From positions 62,001-126,000 of the forward strand of contig NZ_SIXF01000016.1 of NCBI RefSeq assembly GCF_004310665.1: a stretch of 64,000 bases of DNA. Direction: 5' to 3'. Positions 45,701-52,071 of this stretch are shown here, piece by piece; position 1 is the first letter of the stretch; each line of letters starts with the position of its first letter. The notes beneath the pieces were generated by a model, which saw only the letters and a program-made list of their open reading frames with translations, searched no databases and had not been told where the DNA came from. The position numbers and the translations under genes were made by a program. The stretch comes from Pedobacter kyonggii (lineage in GTDB: Bacteria; Bacteroidota; Bacteroidia; Sphingobacteriales; Sphingobacteriaceae).

Positions 45701-46732
45701 GGCCGCAGAAGAATTGATGATACGCCTACATCGCCAGAATTTAGACGACTTTTTAACCGTTTGGATAGTTGGGATTATTTTATACAGCGCAGGCATAACG
45801 AATGGTACAATGAATTTGATACAAATTTCCAGGTAAAAAGAGATAGGAAAGCCTGGATGGATGAGCTAAAATTAAGGACAGAGGAGTTTAAAGCACAATT
45901 TAGAGATCTGCAAAGACAAGATACCCGGGAGCTGATCGATAATTTTGAAAGAGAAGTACTGCATGAAATGGAAGGTAGGATAAGCCAAAGAATTCATGAT
46001 ATTGCCGTTTGGTACAAACAAAAAACTGGCTCTGATGAAAGTTTGGAAGAACTGACGGAAAGAATTCATGCAGAGGGTACCGAATTATGGCGAGACGATT
46101 GGAGAGCAGCAATACTGGCTGTTAACCGCGTCTTATCACGGTTATGGCCCCCTGCAAAAAACCAGATTATAAGCTGGGTTGCTGGCCAAAGGGCAGCACA
46201 TCCTAATGTAGATTTTAGCGGCCCGATAAACGATATAGATTACGTAGGTAGCTTAGCAACTGGCTATAAGGGTGTACCTAAACAATTTGTAAGGTTTAAT
46301 CCCCGCAATTTTGATGTAGATGCCAACATCGTGGCACTACCCTTAGAGCGGTATGCTGTAGACGTAAAACACATTACGCCGAAACATAACCGTATTTTTA
46401 CAATAGGGCACGGCACGGATATAACGCCTTTAATTACATTTTGTAATGATGCACATCGTGAAATGACACCAATACCAGGTTACGATGCCAGCGAACAGTT
46501 TGATGTTGTTATTGCAGCATCGGCAACCCCTGGCCAGGATAGAACCAATGATGGCATCAATAGGGTATATGCATTACGCAGTCAACTCGAACCTGAACGT
46601 TACGCAGCAATGGTAAACGAGTTGAGGGGCGCAGGATTATTGGTAGATGAAGAAGCGGGATGGCGGCTAAAACCAGAACTTTCGGAAGAAGAGATGAACA
46701 CTTTTAACCAGATATTGGCCCGGTATGAATAA
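42755..46732 (+). CDS. eCIS cargo/effector protein with DUF4157 core, PLA2-like and NTase-like parts
   Basis: The 1325-residue protein is the probable toxic cargo. In order: four QRKCxxCE repeats with Cys pairs 76/79, 105/108, 132/135 and 157/160; the eCIS core (DUF4157) domain at about 213-288 with HELTH (279-283); an Ala/Gly heptad-like stretch (about 305-368); and a beta-rich body (about 370-620). A Cys-rich segment (690-780) follows, with CNTHDGC at 724-730, like phospholipase A2 C-x-x-H-D-x-C. A Pro-rich linker (790-810) leads to a helical charged region (950-1140). The C-terminal part (1155-1325) holds VGSLATG and, about 20 residues later, FDVDANIV. That spacing fits the GS...DxD motif of DNA polymerase beta-type nucleotidyltransferases. 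Toxic activity is inference; DUF4157 association with eCIS cargo is established. There is no signal peptide. Confidence 0.88.
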   Translation: MSTALAYGNSQAKSVTHSRPGAGCVQAKLKVGAVNDPQEKEADQVAERVMRMPSNTGFAMSGSGTATSGMSVQRKCSSCEQDKKVSRKEKSVMRTLARPSIQRKCSSCENEKKASRKEKSKINEPPKLQRKCASCENEEKVSRKEQEIDEPKLQRKCSSCENEEKLSRKTEELKEIDQPEVLQAKSESASAAGGNAPSSVQSGIAATRGGGTTLPGHVSRDLGSKMGGDFSGVRIHDTSHAAKMNNSINARAFTVGNNIYFNKGEYNPNSQSGKFLLAHELTHTMQQGASPEIQRYSWDEFANDVAGGVDAVGEGLSDAAGAVGDAASAVGGAVSDAAGAVYDAGVDAIDWLATQAGQAAQALADAFGVDVRITTSGLEIDIPGGCPLDGHSQQFTLDAMEQDFMIPIFAMPIAPDVFISGEVGLTGSITPEVQVQIGPICFDPTHILINPLTSNYSISGGISITSALSLGAELRGGIKGELSLSGIIPVGPVPIPVSIPLISAEGGPAVFVRAIGMQTTHIGGALSYGGGTITASPDVDFDLGIAADLFAGAYAQLSVLGFNLCRIYWQPYEWHGDAAASLGLSGSISGVPGVGVTGVSVATPTLTGIPFDNIGLAIDRSQGFTDDCPLLTGLCGILRALNYLPSQNGGSWDPTGTGHGRKFGPGPRLAGPMEVYQKNPGITSLAECRGACGVNCDTCAHLGTKRILDPVTGITWIYDDFQDCNTHDGCRQHDAGFDWAADVKGETGAWAMILPWHMAANIECGCNNLAGNCPAWAFGLPPYDGKMYFAASAKPLPPVAPVGPVPPVITSDDPIGEVGPDFYHYSARTPSGNFSAGVERWTDYRTNCRAEAQAATGVPDNFNYISTLSSSVADSYIDRDQYNTRYATSVIYGIPYPYNHYTNHTEIPSGNYSTTSLSIFTSNCRSAGTYGTPTGNEEQDLASCDRHELPPDYCERLRNRVIDRFGGRERDLDFDPDNDIDEGRRRIDDTPTSPEFRRLFNRLDSWDYFIQRRHNEWYNEFDTNFQVKRDRKAWMDELKLRTEEFKAQFRDLQRQDTRELIDNFEREVLHEMEGRISQRIHDIAVWYKQKTGSDESLEELTERIHAEGTELWRDDWRAAILAVNRVLSRLWPPAKNQIISWVAGQRAAHPNVDFSGPINDIDYVGSLATGYKGVPKQFVRFNPRNFDVDANIVALPLERYAVDVKHITPKHNRIFTIGHGTDITPLITFCNDAHREMTPIPGYDASEQFDVVIAASATPGQDRTNDGINRVYALRSQLEPERYAAMVNELRGAGLLVDEEAGWRLKPELSEEEMNTFNQILARYE

Positions 46733-46741
46733 AAAACAAAA

Positions 46742-47626
46742 ATGACTGAAACAAAGATCTTGTACCATTATCTTTTGCATTATATAGCAGCCGATAAAAT
46801 TGATCATCTCTCTGATGAAGATAGATTAATTTTAATCAAGACTATTGTAACCTCCGGACCATCTGATGAAGCATGGAATGCATTGATAGAGCTTTTTTTT
46901 GCCTGGCCAATTAGTCAAGCCAAACTTAATACGATCAAACTTGCCAATAATCTTATGGAAGATTGGCCTATATCACAAAGGCGGGTAAATAGCGCATGGG
47001 GTAGGGTAGTTAATAACCAAAAACTTACCGATATAACATTACTCGCCCGTAGCATGGCAATAAATAGAAATGAAGGCTTGGGTGGTAATGAAATGGCAAT
47101 TATTGCATCATCTGTTTATGCCATAAATCTGACCGAAATCAATATTGATAGAAGCAACGTTAGTGTAGAAGCTATGCTTGAACTAACCCATTCCAAATTT
47201 TTGGATGCATTAAATACACTTAATATGAACGGGCTTACACTTTCTGACGAAAAATTGAAAATTTTATTTAACCCAGAAACATTGACAACGCTTAAGTCGT
47301 TAACATTAAGAAACTGCGGGATAAGTGGGAAAAGAAGTCAAATTATTACGGAATCTAAGCTTTTTAAACAAGTAGAAAATATTAACCTATCGATGAATAC
47401 GATTAGTGATGAGGGCGTTCACTTTATAGTCAAAGCAGGTACAATACCACAACTAAAGCACTTAGATTTAAGTGAGAATTACATCAGTGACGAAGCGGTC
47501 ATTCGGTTATTGAATTCGGGTAATATGCCTAATTTAACAGAATTGATTTTAAGTAAAAACAGCATAAAAAAACCGGAAGTATTATTTAAAGCAGCAAAAC
47601 GGAATAATATTAGCGTTGTAATTTAA
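46742..47626 (+). CDS. Leucine-rich-repeat protein at the end of the eCIS cluster
   Basis: The 294-residue protein begins with a helical region (about 1-115) and continues with ribonuclease-inhibitor-like leucine-rich repeats (about 125-290), such as LNTLNMNGLTLSDEKLKIL, LKSLTLRNCGIS and LKHLDLSENYISDEAVIRLL. It starts 9 bases after the cargo gene stop and lies on the same transcript. The position suggests an immunity protein, adaptor or second effector (inference); a bare N-terminal half gives no family. There is no signal peptide or anchor. Confidence 0.75.
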   Translation: MTETKILYHYLLHYIAADKIDHLSDEDRLILIKTIVTSGPSDEAWNALIELFFAWPISQAKLNTIKLANNLMEDWPISQRRVNSAWGRVVNNQKLTDITLLARSMAINRNEGLGGNEMAIIASSVYAINLTEINIDRSNVSVEAMLELTHSKFLDALNTLNMNGLTLSDEKLKILFNPETLTTLKSLTLRNCGISGKRSQIITESKLFKQVENINLSMNTISDEGVHFIVKAGTIPQLKHLDLSENYISDEAVIRLLNSGNMPNLTELILSKNSIKKPEVLFKAAKRNNISVVI

Positions 47627-47644
47627 AATGCCATATGAAATGAA

Positions 47645-48625
47645 TTAATTCAAAAATTCTTTCTTTACCCATTTATTATCGCTACTTATTTTACACCAGC
47701 CATTACTTTCTTCAACGATAAAAACCTCCTGATTTTTAGTAAGTGCAGAAACTTTGGGAAAGTTGGTGCCTGGCCCACTTCTTACATTTAGGGTAGTGGC
47801 ATTTACAGTTGCCCTGGTTACAATTTTAGTAAAACTTCCATTTACCCAATGCTGTTGCGATGCTGATATTTTATACCAGCCGTTTTTCTCTTCATATATG
47901 CGGAGAATAGCGCCTAAGGTAGCTGGCTCAATTCCTCTAATTTTTTTACTTTGAGCATTCGCATCTTCCCTAATGTTTAAGCTATCAGCAGTAACTGCAA
48001 CATATTTTATAATATTTTGCGCAGGTTGAGGAACGGCACCATTTAAAGCTGCACTTACCAGTGGCAAGAAATTTTGATTGCAGTTTTCAACTTTGTTACC
48101 GCCAAAAAAACTAGTACCCGGGCAGGTTTTATTATTGCCTGTTCCATTGTTTCTTACTCCGGTGGTTAAATTAAACCAATGGTGATAAACTACATTGTCG
48201 CTGTTAACTGCGATACCGAATTTTTTACATAATGCTGCCGTTAGCCTTACAATGGTATTTGTATGCTCAATGGTCATTAAATCCTTTCCTGTATCGAAAT
48301 CCCCAAGATTTTCAATACAAATGGCATTCGTATTAAAGCCTAAAATACAAGCGGGGGTATTTTCAAGACTTCTACCCGTTAAAATTGTACCATCAGGAAA
48401 AGTAGTAAAATGTTGACCGATATCCATCCAGCCATTATGACTAACATGGTAACTTTTCATTCCTTGTTGTAAATCAAAGTGGTTATTGCCCTTAAAATTG
48501 ATATAGCTCGGACTCCAGGTATGATGCTCCTGAATGTGTAAAATGGTGCGGGCAACCCTTAAATTTGAAATCCATGTTTCAAATTCTTGTAGATCCATTT
48601 TGGTAAAACCTAATTTACTTGTCAT
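47645..48625 (-). CDS. N-acetylmuramoyl-L-alanine amidase with two SH3 domains
   Basis: The 326-residue protein has an amidase_2/PGRP-like domain (about 25-195): zinc ligands in IQEHHTW (His34/His35), YHHW near 148 and the TCPGT motif near 168. It hydrolyses the amide bond between N-acetylmuramic acid and L-Ala in peptidoglycan. Two bacterial SH3 domains (about 207-265 and 270-326) likely bind cell wall. No signal peptide is visible, so it would be cytoplasmic unless released otherwise. It lies convergent and 18 bases from the eCIS cluster. A role in lysis for particle release is possible (inference), but it could be a phage-derived lysin or cell-wall enzyme. Confidence 0.85.
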   Translation of the reverse strand: MTSKLGFTKMDLQEFETWISNLRVARTILHIQEHHTWSPSYINFKGNNHFDLQQGMKSYHVSHNGWMDIGQHFTTFPDGTILTGRSLENTPACILGFNTNAICIENLGDFDTGKDLMTIEHTNTIVRLTAALCKKFGIAVNSDNVVYHHWFNLTTGVRNNGTGNNKTCPGTSFFGGNKVENCNQNFLPLVSAALNGAVPQPAQNIIKYVAVTADSLNIREDANAQSKKIRGIEPATLGAILRIYEEKNGWYKISASQQHWVNGSFTKIVTRATVNATTLNVRSGPGTNFPKVSALTKNQEVFIVEESNGWCKISSDNKWVKKEFLN

Positions 48626-48774
48626 AACAACATTGGTTTAAGGTAAAACTTAACTGTTACAAGGATGATTTTTTTGAGATGATAATGTTTTACTAAATAT
48701 ACTTAAAGTAGATTATGTTTTTGTAAGTTTTTTAATGTCAGTATGTTATATTTTTGTTCGCTTTTGGATTGCCT

Positions 48775-51153
48775 TTATTTATTGTTCCTTTCTTTATCCA
48801 GAACTGTAAAAACCTGTACCAGCCTTTCGCCATTTTCATCAACCAATGTTAAGGTATGTTTACCTGATGGCGGACTGATTGCCAATTGATGAAAATTAGT
48901 TGTGGTAGCTACGTATTCATTATCAATATGCCAATATATTTTAGAACCTGAATTTCTGTGGGCTGCATTAATTACAATTTTTCCTCTTGTTCCGTCTAGT
49001 TCTAAGGGAATGTAAACTATTGCATTGTTTTTCGGGTAAATTACCTCCATTACGCTATTTCCACCTGAAAGGTCGCACCCATCTTTAAAAGGAGGGAGGG
49101 ATTTATAATCGCTATTCTTTATTTTGTAATAATACTCCATTGCTGGAGGTAAAATAAACCAGCTTTTGTGCTGCATATGGGTTATGCTTTCACATTGGTC
49201 GGTAACCCTAAAAGCGCCTGTTCTGTCCAAATGAACCAATTTATGGAAAGGACAAACGGCAGTTTTTTCTCCTGCAACCGGCACTAATTCTTCTGTCACA
49301 TTTGTACAGTATTCTCCAGCTTTATAACCGCTCTGCTTGCATATTTTTATCTTTTTGAGTTTGGTGGCTGGTGTTTCGAACCATTTTCCATTAGGCAGTA
49401 ACCTAAAAATATCAAATAGAACCGGGGCAGCTGCTTCAATTCCTATCAGGCCAGGTCTTCCTTCTCCATCGGCATTGCCCACCCAAATACAAACCACATA
49501 ATTTGGTGTTAGGCCAACGGCCCAGGCATCGCGAAAACCGAAACTCGTTCCTGTTTTCCAGGCAACTCTTTGCGATGAAGAAAACTGCTCCCATAAACCT
49601 TCATCACCTGGTCGCATTACCTCTTCCATTGCATTAAAAGTAGCCCAAATCGAGCCATGGTCTAAAAAGGAGGTGCGCTGATAATCTTTTTCATCTTTAT
49701 TTTCGCTATTGAAATAGCGAGCAGGTTTATAATCTTCCGGATTATACAAACCTTTATAGGTGTTGAAATGATTCAGGGTACGCACCATTCCCATATAGGT
49801 GTTGGCCAGGTCCCACATGGTAACTTCACTACCACCTAAAATTAACGACAAGCCATAATGATCTGCTGGCTGATTCAGCGTTCCTATTCCAAGGTTTTTT
49901 AGTTTATCGTAAAAACGTTCATATTTGTATTGTTGCAGCATTTTCACTGCAGGGATGTTTAAGGAGCGGCTCAGCGCTTTATCTGCGGCAATGGCACCAT
50001 CGTAGCCCAGATCATAATTTTGAGGCGAATAGCCCGCTATTTGAGTTGGGATATCGGGAACTAAGGTGTGCGGCAATATAAAGCCATCATTTATCATGCT
50101 GGCATAAAGCAAGGGTTTTAAGGTACTGCCGGGGCTGCGTGGTGCTTTAATCATATCCACGTGGCTTTGCAGGTCGGCATTTTCTGGCTGATAGATATTA
50201 CCCACATAACTTACCACATGGCCGGTTCTGGCATTGAGTACCAGCGCCGAAATATTATTGATATCGTTTGCCCGGTAACGGTTATTGTAGCGTTTTAATA
50301 TGGCATTAACTTTTAGTTGGATATTTTCATCCAGCGTAGAAGTAATTCTGGTAGAGGGGATTTTAAGACTCGCTCGTTCTACTTTAAAACGGTTCAACAG
50401 ATGCGGCGCATTTTGGGGTAGGGGCATTGGCTTACCTGGAACGGGTTCTAGCTTAGCTAGATTAGCAGTTGCCTGATCGATATATTTTAGCTTAGCCAGC
50501 TTATCCAATAAATCGTTTCTTTTTTTTATTAATCTCGTCGAGTTTTTACCGGGATGAACCAAAGAAGGGCTATTGGGCAATACAGCCAATGTTGCCATTT
50601 CACCCCATGAGAGGGTTTTGGCATTGCGACCATAATATCGCCAACTTGCCGCTTCTAAGCCTACAACATTACTGCCGAATGGCGCATTTGCCGCGTATAG
50701 GCCTAAAATTTCCTTTTTTGAATATTTTATTTCTAAGCGTAAAGCTAAAATCACTTCCAACAATTTTTGCCAAACCGTTCGGTCTTGTTTTCGCGATAAA
50801 CGGATTACCTGCATGCTTAATGTACTACCGCCACTAACTACACTTTTAGCTTTCCAATTCTGCCCCATAGCCCTGCTCATAGCCAAAAAATCAATGCCAA
50901 AGTGATGATAGAACCGCTTATCCTCGAAAGCAATAATACAATCCTTAAATTTTACTGGAACGCTATCTGCAACAGGGAACCGCCATTGTCCATCGCTGGC
51001 AATTGCTGCACTTAATAAATTCCCATTACTTGCTTCAATTACAAACGATGTGGGTGTTTTAAACAGTTTCGAGGGTAACGAAAAAAGAAAAGCCAAAAGC
51101 ACAGCAAGGCAGATGAGATCGGAAATGAGAAAAGCTTTTGGGATTTTGTTCAT
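48775..51153 (-). CDS. pbpC: Penicillin-binding protein 1C
   Basis: The 792-residue bifunctional cell-wall polymerase has one N-terminal membrane anchor, then a GT51 transglycosylase domain (EDKRFYHHFGIDFLA near 75). The transpeptidase domain carries SPGSTLKPLLYA (SxxK), SLN and KTGTSFGFRDAWAVG, and a C-terminal BiPBP_C domain follows. The product cross-links peptidoglycan on the outer face of the inner membrane. In many bacteria pbpC is adjacent to the alpha-2-macroglobulin gene yfhM; the same pairing occurs here. A RAYT transposase remnant with palindromes now separates the two genes. Confidence 0.95.
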   Translation of the reverse strand: MNKIPKAFLISDLICLAVLLAFLFSLPSKLFKTPTSFVIEASNGNLLSAAIASDGQWRFPVADSVPVKFKDCIIAFEDKRFYHHFGIDFLAMSRAMGQNWKAKSVVSGGSTLSMQVIRLSRKQDRTVWQKLLEVILALRLEIKYSKKEILGLYAANAPFGSNVVGLEAASWRYYGRNAKTLSWGEMATLAVLPNSPSLVHPGKNSTRLIKKRNDLLDKLAKLKYIDQATANLAKLEPVPGKPMPLPQNAPHLLNRFKVERASLKIPSTRITSTLDENIQLKVNAILKRYNNRYRANDINNISALVLNARTGHVVSYVGNIYQPENADLQSHVDMIKAPRSPGSTLKPLLYASMINDGFILPHTLVPDIPTQIAGYSPQNYDLGYDGAIAADKALSRSLNIPAVKMLQQYKYERFYDKLKNLGIGTLNQPADHYGLSLILGGSEVTMWDLANTYMGMVRTLNHFNTYKGLYNPEDYKPARYFNSENKDEKDYQRTSFLDHGSIWATFNAMEEVMRPGDEGLWEQFSSSQRVAWKTGTSFGFRDAWAVGLTPNYVVCIWVGNADGEGRPGLIGIEAAAPVLFDIFRLLPNGKWFETPATKLKKIKICKQSGYKAGEYCTNVTEELVPVAGEKTAVCPFHKLVHLDRTGAFRVTDQCESITHMQHKSWFILPPAMEYYYKIKNSDYKSLPPFKDGCDLSGGNSVMEVIYPKNNAIVYIPLELDGTRGKIVINAAHRNSGSKIYWHIDNEYVATTTNFHQLAISPPSGKHTLTLVDENGERLVQVFTVLDKERNNK

Positions 51154-51174
51154 TTAATTTTTTAAAAATAAATT

Positions 51175-51198
51175 TCGGTCCGTGGAGACACGGGCCGA
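51175..51198. repeat. REP-like palindrome, left copy A
   Basis: TCGGTCCGTG and CACGGGCCGA pair over 10 bp (one G-U) with a GAGA loop. The same element recurs, perfectly complementary, at 51933-51956. Confidence 0.85.
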
Positions 51199-51247
51199 GG
51201 CTCTTTTTTAGTATTTGTGCGTCATGGTTCGTGCATTCACAAATCAA

Positions 51248-51272
51248 TTCGAGCGTAAAATTTACGCTCGAA
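51248..51272. repeat. 25-bp perfect palindrome
   Basis: Arms TTCGAGCGTAAA and TTTACGCTCGAA flank one central A. It lies between the left copies of the two REP-like elements, upstream of pbpC. Confidence 0.75.
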
Positions 51273-51331
51273 ATTTAAATAAGGGTAAAATGTAGTGAAT
51301 TTTATCCTCGTTTTTTCATTATTCGTGCGCC

Positions 51332-51354
51332 TTGGTTTGTGTCTCCACGAACCA
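51332..51354. repeat. REP-like palindrome, left copy B
   Basis: TGGTTTGTG and CACGAACCA pair around a TCTC loop with one G-U. It is the counterpart of the perfect palindrome at 52040-52063. Confidence 0.8.
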
Positions 51355-51371
51355 GTACGTTGATAGTTTTG

Positions 51372-51919
51372 TTAAAATTCTAATCTCAAATCTTTTAAAA
51401 ATGGATAATTAATTTCATTGTTTTCGTAAAAAGAAGCTGATGAATATAAATAATCCTGAGGTTCGTTGGCTAATTGCCAATGTTCTGTACAGGGATTATT
51501 ATGTAAATAATCTAGTTTTTGATAAGCAACTTCAGGAGAATATAAATGGATTGCCAGTGGATCTCTTTGCCAAAATTCATGATTTTTATTTACTGCATTG
51601 TATAATAATTCATCAGCTCATTTCGATTTAATAATTTTTTGAACTCATGTGCTGTATATTTTAAAAATGACCCTTGTGCTGTTTCTTTCCCATTTAATTC
51701 GTTTATTCGCCAAATTGTATGAATATGATTAGGCATAATTACAAACGCAAAAACATCAATCTTCTTTAACCTGTTAAGGTATTCAAATGAATTTAATATT
51801 ACCTCTTTAAATTCTGCCTTTTGCAAAAGTTTTTGCCAATTATTTATGGTTGCCGTCCAAAAATAAATTTGACCTATTTCAATATAACTCTTTCTCTTTT
51901 GTTGAAATAAATTATCCAT
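51372..51919 (-). pseudogene. REP-associated tyrosine transposase (RAYT/Y1), frameshifted
   Basis: This is an HUH single-strand transposase of the REP-associated type. The N-terminal part (start ATG at 51919) contains MPNHIHTIWR, the HUH motif, and ends at a stop at 51590-51592. The -1 frame then continues with NHEFWQRDPLAIHLYSPEV and QKLDYLHNNP, which carry the catalytic Tyr, down to a stop at 51372-51374. The frameshift lies within about 51598-51612, bounded by a TGA in the alternative frame. No slippery heptamer is visible, so a mutation is more likely than programmed frameshifting. REP-like palindromes flank the element on both sides. It sits between the A2M gene and pbpC. Confidence 0.88.
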
Positions 51920-51932
51920 TGTAGTTTGAATT

Positions 51933-51956
51933 TCGGTCCGTGAGGACACGGACCGA
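51933..51956. repeat. REP-like palindrome, right copy A
   Basis: TCGGTCCGTG and CACGGACCGA form a perfect 10-bp stem with an AGGA loop. It begins 14 bases upstream of the transposase start and matches the copy at 51175-51198. Confidence 0.87.
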
Positions 51957-52039
51957 GGCTTGGATTTTTATTTTACACTGTGGTTCGTGCATCTTTTAGG
52001 TCGTAGCGAGTCGCTACGGCTAGTATTTTATTTTGTGCC

Positions 52040-52063
52040 GTGGTTCGTGTTTCCACGAACCAC
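52040..52063. repeat. REP-like palindrome, right copy B
   Basis: GTGGTTCGTG and CACGAACCAC form a perfect 10-bp stem with a TTTC loop, 8 bases from the A2M stop. It may also serve as a terminator-like structure. The left counterpart is at 51332-51354. Confidence 0.87.
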
Positions 52064-52071
52064 CAAATATC

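Noticed and set aside
19952-47626. Prophage or R-type pyocin rather than eCIS
   Set aside because: No capsid, terminase, portal, integrase or lysis cassette is present. The AAA+ ATPase, DUF4255, DUF5908, CIS tape measure and DUF4157 cargo are eCIS markers.
51248-51272. CRISPR-like repeat cluster around 51.2-52.1 kb
   Set aside because: The palindromes are not regularly spaced and there are no unique spacers of equal length; they are REP-like.
51600-51630. Programmed -1 frameshift in the transposase
   Set aside because: No slippery heptamer or downstream pseudoknot was seen in the short window between the alternative-frame stop and the normal stop.
51440-51631. 63-codon plus-strand frame in the RAYT locus
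   Set aside because: It is antisense to the transposase C-terminus, which is clearly recognisable on the minus strand.
51590-51949. Intact 119-aa transposase with a GTG start at 51949
   Set aside because: The GTG lies inside the palindrome, and the product lacks the catalytic C-terminus found in the next frame. It was called a frameshifted gene starting at 51919.
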